The notes under the pieces are model-generated. The model was not told the DNA's origin, searched no databases, and saw nothing but the letters and a program-made list of their open reading frames with translations. DNA of 64,000 nt from Platanthera guangdongensis (Eukaryota; Streptophyta; Magnoliopsida; Asparagales; Orchidaceae), in contig CM077163.1 of the NCBI GenBank assembly GCA_039583875.1, positions 113,903,213 through 113,967,212 on the forward strand. Reading direction: 5' to 3'. Positions 1 to 10,929 of this stretch are shown piece by piece (the first letter of the stretch is position 1; every line of letters begins with the position of its first letter). The translations under genes were made by a program, and so were the position numbers.

Positions 1-652
1 CTCAAGTAAATAATCATTACCCTAGCATTTTTCCTTAGCACCATGGAAATGTAAGAGGATGAAAAGCACCGGAGTCTCCTTGCCTCCATAGATCCGAAGT
101 CAGCTCTCTATTTGGGTCTCCGAAGCTCCGCAGGTGACCGGATCTATGGTTCTTCTTTCTCCTTTGCTCTCCCATCTCTCTAGACTTAGAAAGAGAACCA
201 CTCAAGCGAAATGAGGGTTTCAAAGGCCCAATCCCGGGTATATCCAAGCACTAGCAGCCCCCAGCCGTCGGATCCCAAATTAAAGAAATGAATGGCCACG
301 ATCCGTAGCTGAAAAGCAAAACCTGGGCCGAACACGGCCTGCGACACGCCCATATCCAGGGCCGTGTCCCTCATTCGCCGTAAAAATGGGCGCGTCTCGA
401 AAAACACACGGGCACCTGACATGCCCGTGTTCGACCTGACACACCAATGTCAGCCAGTACACGCCCGTGTTCCCGGGCATGTTCCTTCGTCAACACAGGA
501 CCAACACCAACCCGAGACTCACACGGGTCTTGGACACGCCCGTGTCCAATATGATACGCCCGTGTCAAACACGAACACGCCTGGGCTCTAGGCTGTGTTC
601 ACTGTCTCGACACTTCGTCGAGCGCAGTTCATCGACCACCCGACACGGCCTT
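1..652 (-). repeat. 3' LTR fragment of Ty3/gypsy element F
   Basis: This stretch aligns by eye, base for base with scattered differences, to about 12,175-12,823, which lies inside the LTR of gypsy element F. Read on the minus strand, it starts about 300 bases into that LTR and runs off the left edge of the window. It holds several copies of an ACACGCCCGTGT-type palindrome, for example GGACACGCCCGTGTCC at 532-547. The similarity stops near 652, where copia protease sequence begins, so the first ~300 bases of this LTR are missing. No gene is present. Confidence 0.85.
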
Positions 653-3600
653 AGGTACTTGGACAGTGGTTTCTCCAAGCATATGACAGGCAGTAAGGCA
701 AATTTATCCAATTACAATTCCAAGCTAGGACCAAAGGTGATTTTTGGAGATTCAAACAGTGGCCAATCAGAAGGATATGGGACAGTCAAGATTGGGACAG
801 TCACTTTCAAGAAAGTAACATATGTAAGAGGACCTAAACATAACCTAATATCCATAAGTCAATTATGTGATGAAGGTTATCAGGTACACTTTAACTCTAC
901 CTCTTGATCTATTATTAATAGTGAAAACCAAACTGTTTTAACTAGACTTAGATAACGCAACATATATCTAGTAGATTTTATTTCTGCCAAAACTGATGTT
1001 TATTTACTCAATATCACTAGTAATCAAAATGAGTTATGGCATAAAAGATTAGGCCATGTAAACCTTAAGAATATATCTAGGTTATCTAAAGACAACCTTG
1101 TTAGAGGTTTACCTTATGTCCCCTACAAGAAGGAAAGTCTATGCAGGTCTTGTCAATTAGGCAAGCAACCTAAAACTAGTTTCAAATCCATTAATAAAAG
1201 TGATTCACCTAGGATTTTGTATTTGCTTCATGTGGATCTATTTGGACCCATTGCAGTACAAAGCCTAGGAGGGAAGTCTTATACTTTAGTGATTGTTGAT
1301 GACTTCTCTAGATTCAGTTGGATAGCCTTTCTGAGAGCTAAGTCAGATACATTCAAAGTTCTTACAGATTTTCTCAGGACCATACAGATTGAGTTCTCTA
1401 CTCATGTTGCATTGATCAGAAGTGATCAAGGCACAGAGTTTGAGTCTCTTCTTATGCATGAGTTCAATGAGAAGGAAGGTATCAGGTAGTGCTTCTCAGC
1501 TCCTAGAACTCCCCAACAAAATTGGGTTGTTGAAAGGAAAAATAGGACAATCATTGAATCTGCAGGCACATTATTGGCAGATGCTTACATGCCTCTATCA
1601 TTTTAGGCAGAAGTTGTAAATACTGCTAACTATGTCCTGAATAGAAGTCTTATACATAAGCTGAAAAATAAGACCCCCTATGAATTACTTAAAGGGAAGA
1701 AACCTAAAATCTCATACTTTAAAGTTTTTGGTTGCATTTGTTACATTCACACAAATAACAAAAGATACATTAAAAAGTTTGAGGCTAAGCCTGAAGAAGT
1801 GATTTTTCTAGGATACTCCCAATTAAGCAAGGCCTATAGGGTTTTCAATAAATCATCCCTTAAAATTGAAGAGTATTTTCATGCATCTTTTGATGAAGCT
1901 AACATGTCTTATAAGGAGAAAGAGATTTCTACCAATAACTCTTTGCAGGTTCCACAACTGTGTGAGTCTATGGATGGACTAAACCTTACCCAAGAGGTAT
2001 CAACCCATCCCACTCCACAGGTTGTTGAAGACAGTGAAGAAGAGATTCAAGTGGAAGTGGCTGAACTTCCCTCAACAGCTAGTACCATTCCTCAAGAGGA
2101 ATTAATTACAGAAGTTGTTGCTGAACAAACTCCACCAACTGATCTTGTCACACTTAGAGATCACCACAGATCTCAAGTGATTGGAGACATTTCAGCAGGT
2201 GTACAGACAAGGCATCAACTCAACCAAGACTTGATGTATGCCTATTTTCTTTCTCAGACTGAACCTCTCACTATCCATGAAGCAGAGCAAGATCCCCACT
2301 GGATCATTGCAATGCAAGAGGAACTAAATCAGTTTGAGAGATGTAGAGTTTGGGATTTTGTTCCAAGACCCAATAACTACCCAGTTATTGGAACCAAATA
2401 GGTCTACAGGAACAAGTAAGATGCTCAAGGGAACATAGTGAGAAACAAGGCTAGGCTTGTTGCTCAAGGCTACAGGCAAGAGGAAGGAATTGACTATGAC
2501 CAAACCTTTGCCCCTGTTGCAAGGTTAGAGGCCATAAGAATCTTCCTTGCCTATGCAGCTCACATGAGATTCAATGTCTTCCAAATGGATGTCAAGAGTG
2601 CATTCTTGAATGGAGTGCTTCAAGAAGAGGTTTATGTAGAACAACCTCCAGGTTTTATCTCTGTAACTCAACCCACTTTTGTATTTAAATTGCATAAAGC
2701 CCTCTATGGTTTAAAGCAAGCTCCAAGAGCTTGGTATGAGACCTTAACAAACTTTCTTTTAGAGCATAAATTTATAAGAGGAACCATAGATAAAACTCTT
2801 TTCACTAGAAGTCATAAGGACCAAATTTTGTTAGTACAAATATATGTGGATGACATCATTTTTGGGTCTACTGATCCCAAATTTTACAAGAGGTTTGCTG
2901 ACCTCATGCATTCCAAATTTGAGATGAGTAGCATGTGTGAGCTTTCCTACTTCCTTGGTCTCCAAGTGAAGTAGCTCCCTGATGGTATCTTCCTCTCCCA
3001 AGCTAAGTATGTTAAAGAGCTTATCAAGAAGTTTGGGATGGGTGATGCGTCATGAATGAAAACACCTATGTCTACTAATACTGTTGTGGATTCTGATGCA
3101 GTAGGGAAACCTGTAGATTAGAAATGTTATAGGGCAATTGTTGGATCCCTATTATACCTAACAGCTAGCATACCTGATATAATGTTTGTCACATGCCTTT
3201 GTGCTAGGTTCCAAGTGAACCCTAAAGAATCTCACCTTATTTTCCTAAAAAGAATTTTGAGATATATAAAGAGTTGTCCTAATATAGGACTCTGGTATCC
3301 TGCAGAGTCAGTGTTTGAGTTAACTGGATACTCAGATGCTGACTATGCAGGATGTAGAGTGGACAGGAAGAGTACCTATGGAACTTGCCAGTTCCTGGGT
3401 ATGAGACTTGTCTCCTGGTTTTGTGAAAAGCAGACATCTGTGTCTACATCAACTGCAGAAGCAGAATACATGGCTGCTGACAGCTGCTGTTCACAAATGC
3501 TATGGATACAAAACCAACTCCTAGACTATGGTGTCAACTTAAATAATTCAACATTATTTTGTGATAATACTAGTGCTATTGCTATAGCACAGAATCCAGT

Positions 3601-3796
3601 TCACAATTCTAGGACTAAGCATATTGAAATAAGACATCATTTCATTAGAGACAATGTAGACAAAAAGAAAATTAACTTAATCCATATTCCTACTGATCTA
3701 CAGAGAGCAGACATTTTCACCAAGCCCTTGGATGAGAAAACTCATCTGTTCTTTATAAATCAACTGGGAATGATTAATGGAGAAGAGTTAAATTAG
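653..3796 (+). pseudogene. pol: Ty1/copia pol (protease tail, integrase, RT, RNase H), inactivated by stop codons
   Basis: This encodes the enzymes that copy element RNA into DNA and insert it. All homology lies in one frame. The protease D-S-G is at 662-670. The GAG-pre-integrase motif LWHKRLGHV is near 1,032 and is followed by a C-x2-C pair. The integrase catalytic residues are D (1,235), D (1,424) and E (1,532), the last two with 35 residues between them as expected. RT has [11 protein letters not shown] near 2,584 and the YVDD active site at 2,843-2,854. RNase H has YSDADYAG near 3,322 and the typical ADIFTKPL end near 3,709. Nine in-frame stops interrupt it, at 905, 953, 1,487, 1,604, 2,399, 2,417, 2,972, 3,053 and 3,119, with no frameshift seen. 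The frame ends at a normal TAG at 3,794. The N-terminal gag and most of protease are missing. Confidence 0.93.
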
Positions 3797-4060
3797 TTTC
3801 TGTCTGCATTCATTAAATTTTCCAGAGTTCGTCGAACGGAGTTCGACGAATTAAGGAAAGTTTGAGAGATTCTCGTCGAGCGGAGATCGACGAATTCTCT
3901 GTGTGGAAATAATTTTCGTCGACCGGAGATCGACGAATTTTGCTTCAGAAGACATTTCGTCGAATGGAGTTCGACGAACTGCTTTTGATTCTTCTGGATG
4001 AGATCGACGAATTATATATCTCTAATTTATTTCGTCGACCACAGTTCGAAGAATTGTTTC
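3797..4060 (+). repeat. Palindrome array between pol and env-like ORF of J
   Basis: Several spaced copies share one design: arm TTCGTCGA, a short centre resembling nCGGAG, and the inverted arm TCGACGAA. The clearest copy is 3,828-3,850. Others are near 3,872-3,895, 3,914-3,938 and 3,954-3,978, with a half copy near 4,000 and a decayed copy near 4,028-4,053. Spacing is roughly 40-45 bases for the first copies. The same TCGACGAA/TCGTCGA words recur in the LTR of J. The function is unknown; the arms could form hairpins or bind a dimeric protein. Confidence 0.8.
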
Positions 4061-4148
4061 TTTTTTGTGGAACGGAGTTTGTCGGTTCATATTTTGGAAA
4101 AGTTATATCTAGGTTTTCTTCGACCTCCGTCCCGCGCTTTCAGTTCTC

Positions 4149-6899
4149 TTGCTCTTGATCGACGTTTTCTCTGTGTCTTTTTTGCAGTTCATCAATTTCG
4201 ATTCTTTCCAACACTCTGACCCCATATTTCTCTATATCTTGGAACTATTAGAGGAACTTCATCTCAAGGATTTCATGATCAGAAGGATTAAACTACATGG
4301 AACTGAAATCAGAGAATGGGTATATACATCGTCAGTTTCTGAGGATAATGTTCTGACAGGCAATATCGGGACTACTGCTGTTCCGTTATCTCCCGCAATT
4401 ATTTCTGAAATATTTGGATTAGTAAATGGAGAAGATGACATGGAAATGGATTCTGAAGAATTCTGTGATATGTTGAAGTTAATGGGGTTCTCTGGAAGCA
4501 ACCCTAACAAGTTGTTGAAGAAGCAACTGTCCGCCGCCTACCAGTTTCTGACGGACATCGTGGGAAAAATACTGATGGGCAAGCACTCTGCATATGACTA
4601 CATCACCCGTCACCAATTCCTTATCATGTGCGCGGTAGTTAACAAGAGACATGTCAACTGGGGAACAATTTTCTTTGAGTTGATAAAGAAAAAGAACAGT
4701 AAGAAGGAAGTTTGTTTCGGAAGAATCCTGGGGATCTTCCTCCAGGAAAAGGCTGGTGAATTAATGGTATCCCCGACCATTTTCATCAATGCCAGCAAGC
4801 GCCTCACCTGCGCCTTGTTTGGTAGATGGGAGAGTACTATCTCCAAGCCCTCCATGGCTTCCTCCTTTTCCATCCCAGCTTCTGAGAGCACCAGGGCTGT
4901 GAAGGCCACTCCCCACCCTGCTGAAGAGGTCATTCCATCTCCACCATCTCTTCCAGCACCCCTTCCACCAAAACAGCATACCTCCATGCCTCCTCCACCT
5001 CCATCTCCACCTCTAGACATCACTAATATTCCAACACCTCCAGCTTCACCTTATGATACCCATATTCCTACACCTCCTCAGTCTCCACTTCCCCCTCATT
5101 TTTCAACCATTCCATCTTACAACATACCCTCAGACACTATCATACCAGATGCCCCCATTCCATCTGTTATTCCTCCTTCCATTCCACCCTCTTCCCCTTC
5201 CCAATTTGATCCATCTACCATCATATACTTGCTCACTCCCCTCATCAAATCTCTCATCCAAGAGGCCATTACACCTCTTGTGACCTCTATCCATTCTTTA
5301 TCAGCCCAGATTTCTACCCTATCTGCTGCCCCCTCTTCATTCAGGGGCCTGGCTCCAGGTATTCCTGAACCCAGGCAGGGGGAGATGCTCTATGATGAAG
5401 CAGCAGCAGATGCAGATGCAGAAGCAGCAGCAGCAGATACAGTAGTAGCTCCCTCTACAACAATAGTTTCAGATACAGATACAGATTTTGATTCTGAATT
5501 GATTGAGTTGTTTAATTTTATGGATACTGACATTGACTTAGATGAGTTAGTTGAGCAAATAAAAACTGTTGGTGATCTCTCTCTGAATCCCACAGTTAAT
5601 CTACCAGAATTACTGCAAGTTTTTGATACTGTACATTTGCAGTTTCTTCCAGCAGATTTTACTAAGCCACATTTGGCTATTGTACCCTATACCTCCCCAG
5701 TTAGTCCAGTAGTTGCTAAGCAACTCTGTGACAGTTTTGCTATTCCTGCTTTAACTTCAATTTCTGCAGCTAGTCCAGAAGTCATTCCAGAAGATATTTC
5801 AGTACCAGTTTTTATTATGGATGACTCTCCTATGCCTGATTTGGATGAGCATATCCTTGTTGATATAGAAGAGGAGAATAAGGCAGTAGCTGAATACTCT
5901 ATCCCCATTATTTCTGATTCCTGTGTAGTCTCCTCCTCTCTTATTGCTGAGACTCCAGTTCCTGAACCTTCTGCCCCTCCTCCAACAAAACCTGTTATTG
6001 ATGATAAAGCCTTGAAAGCTTTGGATTCTCTCTATGATAACCCTCAGGGTTATGATAATGAAGAAGATGATGATGATGACTGAGATGAAGATGCTGCCAA
6101 TAAGAAAAAGAAGATGCTATCAAAGAAAAGGAAGGCTCCTCCTCCCCCAGCTCCTAAGCCTAATCCAAATGATGACACCCCTTATTACATTTTGCATAAT
6201 GTTACTTAATATAAGGGAATGCCTGCATGGATGTGGCTATCCAAAAACCAGCAGAAGGAAAGAAAGAGAAGTAGGAGATATTCCCCTCCTCCAGTGCACA
6301 GATTCAGGAAGGATCCTCCTCCTCCTCCTCCTCCAGCAGCTGGTGCCACTGGCTCCTCTAGCTCTCAGAGATCTGCCCCATGAAAACATATCAGAGACAG
6401 TCAGGGAGATCATCTGGAAGCAGCCAGCAGCGGCAGCCATCCTCAGGTAATCAACAACAACAGCATCAGCAGCAGCTGCAACAAACCTCTGAAGTACAGA
6501 AAGCTGACAGTCCAAAAAGGTCATACTCTCCTCCAATTCTATTTGAAGATCCTGAAACTACAAATACTGCAAAAATGGTCAGATTCCAGGAGTTAAGTGG
6601 CTTATCTCTGATTAATAAAGCAAAGGCTGAAGGCAAAGATGCATCAGGGTTGACAATAATGTCGAAAGTACAGAAAAGAAGAGTTGAAAAGATTTGACAA
6701 AGGCAATAAACTGTTTAATTTTGATGACTATATAAAACTCCATCCAGAAGCAGTTGTCCCCAGGGCTATATCATTGAATATTATTGAGGCAGCTGATATG
6801 ACTATGACAAAGGCTCAGGCTTCAGATCTAAAGAGAGAAATCATCTTCAAAAAGCCAGGAGAAAAGAAAACTGAAGACAAACCTATGCAAAAGAAGTAG
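4149..6899 (+). pseudogene. Env-like third ORF of Sirevirus-like element J (broken)
   Basis: An open frame of 644 codons runs to a TGA at 6,081. Homologous-looking sequence continues past it, through further stops and two frame changes (near 6,375 and 6,685), to TAG at 6,897. The first 25 codons lack an ATG; the first in-frame ATG is at 4,275. A pyrimidine-rich run ending in CAG at 4,187 looks like a splice acceptor. The N-terminal ~200 residues resemble the plant 'putative plant transposon protein' family often found in third ORFs. A proline-rich stretch (about 4,900-5,240), alanine/acid-rich patches and a lysine cluster just after the stop (about 6,105-6,135) follow. I see no signal peptide or clear membrane segment, so a real envelope function is not shown. 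The name follows position, as in SIRE1-like elements. Confidence 0.65.
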
Positions 6900-7087
6900 T
6901 CCTTATTTTATTTCATTTTCTTTCTACATTTGTTTTCAATCTATGCTTTTTGTTTAAACAAATCCTATGTATATATATCTGCTGCATGTGTTGGTAATTC
7001 TCTGCTAGATATATTTCCTTTCCTGCTTTGTTTTTCTGGTTGTTTCTGTTTTGTCTCTGTAAGTGACCTCACCCAAATAGGGGAGAT
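6900..7087 (+). other. 3' untranslated region and polypurine tract of J
   Basis: This T-rich, non-coding stretch ends in a purine-rich run at about 7,075-7,086, directly before the LTR starts at TGTTGG. The polypurine tract is where plus-strand DNA synthesis starts during reverse transcription. Confidence 0.7.
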
Positions 7088-8976
7088 TGTTGGATATCTA
7101 GTTGATTTGGGCTAGGTTCACTGACTTAGGATGTGACCCAACCTGTAAAGCCAGGGTCAAATTTGTGTCCTAGAGTCTAGGCCAAGTCCTTAGAGTCACC
7201 TTCAGATGGACCATCTATCATCAAGACCATCAGAGTCTCCAAACTTAGAAGATTTCAAGACTAAGTCAAATGAGTTCGACGTTCATCGAACTCAGCTCGA
7301 CAAAAGGTGTTCGGCGCTCGACGATCGTGAGACAATTCTTAATGCTGAGGTCGACGATCTTAGTTCTCTGTTCGACGAAGACAGAGTTTCTACATCAAGC
7401 TAAAGCCAGGACAATTTCAGAATTTTTCTTAGTTCAGCTTCATGCTTTGGTCGACGAATTAGTTTCTGAGCTCGATGAACTTGGACCTCAAGTACTCAAC
7501 TTCTCAGGACGACGAAGTCAGCTTCTCAGGTCGACGAATGCAGTACTCTACTCGACGAATTCTGGACTCAGAGGATTTGTGTCGACACTTAGGGCATGTG
7601 TAAACACCAAACTATTTGTGTCGACACCAGATAATTTGTGTCGACACCAGGATATCTGTCAACACCAATTTATGTCGACACCAGAAGATTTGAGTCGACA
7701 CAAAGATCAATCAGTCGACACCATCTTATGTCTACAAAGAATATCAGTTACACAGAATATTTTGACTAAGTGCAGAACTGTTCTCAGCTCGACGAATTTG
7801 GATCTCAGCTCAACGAATGAAGATTGTCTGTTCAATGAATGAAGATTGTCTGGTCGACGAACTCTCTCAAGCTCAGCTCAACGAACTCAAACTCATCTCG
7901 ACAAATTGTGTTCTTCGTTCGACGATTCCAGAGTAGGTCTTCTTCAGTTTTCCCGTCCCATTTCTTGGCGATGATTCCTGAACAAATAATGCAAGATCTT
8001 CTCGGATTGTTACCTTGATAACGTGTAATTAATCATGGATTATTTCATGCCGTTTTTCCTTGGGATAGTTGGGGAAGTTATTGATTGTCGCTTCCTTCCC
8101 AGGCCGAGTGCATTTACTGCTTAAGATTTCAAATTTCCAGTGTGTTCTTCAGTCAGTCGAAGTAAGAAAAGAAAGGATCAAGTACTACTAGACAGTCATA
8201 CAGACATACAGTGATACACACAGACAATCAGACAGACACACTCAGATTGCACAGAAGAACAATCATACTTAAATCAAAAGTTTTACTGCAATTAGCCCAG
8301 ACCAGAGAACATCTTAAAGAAGAAGGACATTCAAATACAATCAAGAGTCTTCTTCCTTCAACTCTACAGGAAAACTTCAAAGGATAACAAATTAATCAAT
8401 CTGTCAAAGAAGTTCCTGAAGCATCTCTAGTCCAGGCACTCTAGGTCTTTGAAGACCTATCACCCTGTAGCAGTGCTCCAGCATTCCTGATACTTTCAAG
8501 ATCTCAGGGGGAGCAAATCTGCTAACATCAATCCACAAGTCTTCTCAAGTTGTTATTGAGAGAGAGAAGACCTCATCACCCTCTTTTCCAACTCCTGTAC
8601 AGGGTTTCAATTCCCTTCAAAATTATTCTGGTTGCAAGTCTCCTTCCAAAAGACTTGAGGTTTTGGTTTTTGAGCACCTGAACAAAAGCTCATTGGTGTC
8701 AGGCACATGATCAAAAACCTGGGTGGATTCCTACCATGGTGGTAGAAGAGTGGATGTACCCAGGTTGGGGAACCACTATAAAATTTCTTGTATCGTCTGG
8801 TTGCCCTTTATTTTTATTTTGGCTGTGATCTGTGATTGTTTAGGTTGATGTGCTTTGTTTATTTTATTTGCTGACTTGTTCACCTAGTCTTATAACAAAG
8901 GTTGTAAAAAGTTTGAAGAAAGCACAATACTCTATTCACCCCCCCCCCCTCTATAGTATTTCAGATCTAACCTACA
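7088..8976 (+). repeat. 3' LTR of Sirevirus-like element J
   Basis: The LTR opens with TGTTGGATATC right after the purine tract and closes with CCTACA at 8,976, giving 1,889 bases with TG...CA ends. The first half (about 7,260-7,920) is full of TCGACGAA and TCGACACC words. A TATA box lies at 8,777-8,783. A run of C residues followed by CTCTATAG near the end is a habit of Sirevirus LTRs. The partner 5' LTR is not in the window. An inverted piece of a related LTR is found at 13,126-13,581. I see no reading frame that looks real. Confidence 0.85.
8777..8783 (+). promoter_or_regulatory. TATA box of J LTR
   Basis: TATAAAA lies about 195 bases before the LTR end, a usual place for an LTR promoter that drives element RNA. 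Confidence 0.55.
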
Positions 8977-9654
8977 CTTTCATCCAGACTTAAGATCCAA
9001 CTTTGAGTACACCATAGACCCGACCACTAATCAACCAGTTCATAAATCCTCGGGATCGGGTACTTGTTCTTCTCTGAAGGCTTGTCCAGCTCTCGATAAT
9101 CAATACAAAGTCTCAAGCTTCTGCCCTTCTTCTTCACAAAAGGACCGGTGCGCTCCAAGGCGACGAACTTGGACGCACATAACCTTGCTCCAGCAACTCT
9201 TGAAGTTGCACCTTCAGCTCCGCCATCTCCTTAGGTTCTAACCGATACGAAGAGCGTATGACCGGTTTGTCATCACACCAAACCGCCTTAACCATCTGAA
9301 GAGTAGACACCAATGTCATGCTCGACCCCTTTCAAGCCCACAAATGTCGTCTCACAACGAGTTCCCAACTTGACTTTCTTGCGATTTCAATCAATGTATG
9401 CTTGCTGCTCCGAGAGCCAGTCCATACCAAATATTACGTCGAGCCCCCTTAACGGTAGTAACGACGCTTATAAGTCAAAGTCTTAACTCCCTATCCGCAC
9501 CTAAACGCAACAGATTCTACTCGCATGCAATGGGCATCATTAGACAACAACGCATCCAATTTGTCTTTTGCCATCGAAGGAGGTACTCCGACGCGCAATA
9601 CAAATCCTTTGGTCAAAATGGAATGCGAAGCTCCCTAAGCGAACGGTGCTCTCA
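8977..9654 (-). pseudogene. pol: Protease remnant and RT N-terminus of F (truncated)
   Basis: On the minus strand, a G-A-S-H-S motif near 9,625 marks the remains of the aspartic protease; the D-T-G before it is damaged or missing. At 9,319-9,134 the reading frame gives the start of gypsy RT, including the marker string [13 protein letters not shown] damaged continuation with [12 protein letters not shown] follows and stops at 8,977, where element J starts. The YxDD-type catalytic motif lies beyond the break and is absent. Several stops and frame changes show it is dead. The retained sequence is close to the RT of element A (about 49,190-49,460). Confidence 0.8.
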
Positions 9655-9761
9655 CTGAATTAATCGAAAATCAGAACAAAGTTTAGCACAAACAGTTCTA
9701 AGCTAACATGCATAAGGGCAACAAGTTTTTAAAGTTAAACTACTATAACTTTAGGCCGTAC
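9655..9761 (-). other. Candidate spliceosomal intron at gag-protease junction of F
   Basis: On the minus strand the gag frame ends in a V-M-T-G-like motif followed by CAG|GTACGG (donor at 9,761) and a T-rich stretch with stops. It ends in AATTCAG (acceptor at 9,655). The 107-base interval is much richer in A and T than the gag on one side. After it, phase-1 reading leads toward the G-A-S-H-S protease motif, but with a stop and some missing residues. The case is weaker than in A and B, but the site is the same. Confidence 0.4.
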
Positions 9762-10704
9762 CTGTCATCACGACATCGTGCTTCTTCTCGGACTTGGGAC
9801 GTTCGTTCCAGCAGTCTCGGGAAAAGTGCCCCGGCTTTCCATAATTAAAGCATGCGCCTGGAGTTCGACCCGTAGTCCTCCCAAAAGCACAAGAAGGAGC
9901 TGGACCCGAAGTCCAAGCCTTCTTATACCACCTATGGTACGCAGACTTTGAGGAGTTCGGCATTTTGAACTCCGTCTTCTGCATATCCGAGTCTTTGCTT
10001 CCTTGGATTCGATTCGGATCTCTGGCACTTTGTCTTATACCTGCTCCTGACATAGCTTTATTTAACTTCTGAGCACCATTCCGACAGTCTCAGGCAAAGT
10101 GCCCTTCCTTTCCACACTTAAAACAACCATATGGAGCCTGAGCAGTAGACATTTTGGACTTCTTGTTCCTCCTCCTTCAGTATTCAGATTTTGCATAATC
10201 TGGAGAATCTAGTACCCAGAGCTCCGACGTCCGATTGACTTTTGCCAAATCTACTTCCAAAGATCTAGCCGATTCCACCAAGGCTCGGAATCCCAATAAT
10301 TTTGGTCCTAGTAGCAGAACTCGTGATTCGCCGCGCAGGCCATTATAAAACCTATCAACCATCGACTGCTCGCTCTCCACTTCAGAGCTCGGGTAGCGTC
10401 TTATCATCAGAAATGCTTGCAAATATTCCTCAACTGAGTGCGTAACCTGCACTAAAAGCATGGTCAACTGCTGACCCAATGGTCCTATAAATGCCATTTG
10501 CTCCATCACACCACCCGGCATTGGAATTACCTCAAAAATAGGGGACTGCACATGTCTTTCATTTTGAGCACCAATCATATCGAACACTGCATCCACCACC
10601 ATTCTTATGGTTTCAGCGGAGGGAAGGGTTGCAGACACGTCACCAGGTGCACTATAATCCACAGAAACAGGATGTTCTGACGTCCTAGCACCTCTTCTGG
10701 TCAC
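9762..10704 (-). pseudogene. gag: gag of gypsy element F (internally deleted, stop codons)
   Basis: Gag forms the element's particle and packages its RNA. The minus-strand frame opens at 10,704 and is interrupted by a stop at 10,177, beyond which homology continues. Two nucleic-acid-binding knuckles are present: C-F-K-C-G-K-E-G-H...D-C near 10,090-10,130, with an in-frame stop inside it, and CFNYGKPGHFSRDC near 9,810-9,852. In the latter the second cysteine is tyrosine (TAT, 9,841-9,843). The central capsid part with the usual W-W-R-like motif is missing between the N-terminal linker and the segment near 10,440, so the gene carries an internal deletion. It is a relic of the Tekay-like type. 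Confidence 0.75.
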
Positions 10705-10914
10705 CTATAGTCGTACAAAACAACGTTAAGCGACTATACAAAATTGCAAAAAGCAATTATAGGAACACGCAGGTTCCTCAAACACGTGTATTTTCATTCC
10801 TAAGTGGACATTCATGGGTTCTTTTGATGTTATAACGATGACACACATACATGTGCTCACCACCCCTTAAAAAGAATTTATCCACAAATTCATTGAAGCA
10901 TGAACGAAACCAGT

Positions 10915-10926
10915 AGTCTGACACCA
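10915..10926 (-). other. Primer-binding site of F
   Basis: The minus strand reads TGGTGTCAGACT a few bases after the LTR end. It is a slightly changed version of TGGTATCAGAG, complementary to plant initiator-Met tRNA, which primes minus-strand DNA synthesis. Confidence 0.65.
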
Positions 10927-10929
10927 AAT

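Larger units (their letters stand above)
653..8976 (+). mobile_element. Sirevirus-like Ty1/copia retrotransposon (J), 5'-truncated
   Basis: Order on the plus strand: tail of protease, integrase, reverse transcriptase, RNase H, a palindrome array, a long env-like third ORF, a purine tract and one LTR. A third ORF after pol, together with a C-rich run near the end of the LTR, fits the Sirevirus lineage of Ty1/copia. The 5' LTR, the primer-binding site and gag are absent. The left edge is a direct join to an LTR piece of element F. The right edge (8,976/8,977) lies inside the RT gene of F, so J inserted into F. No TSD can be checked, because the left flank was lost. Confidence 0.85.
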
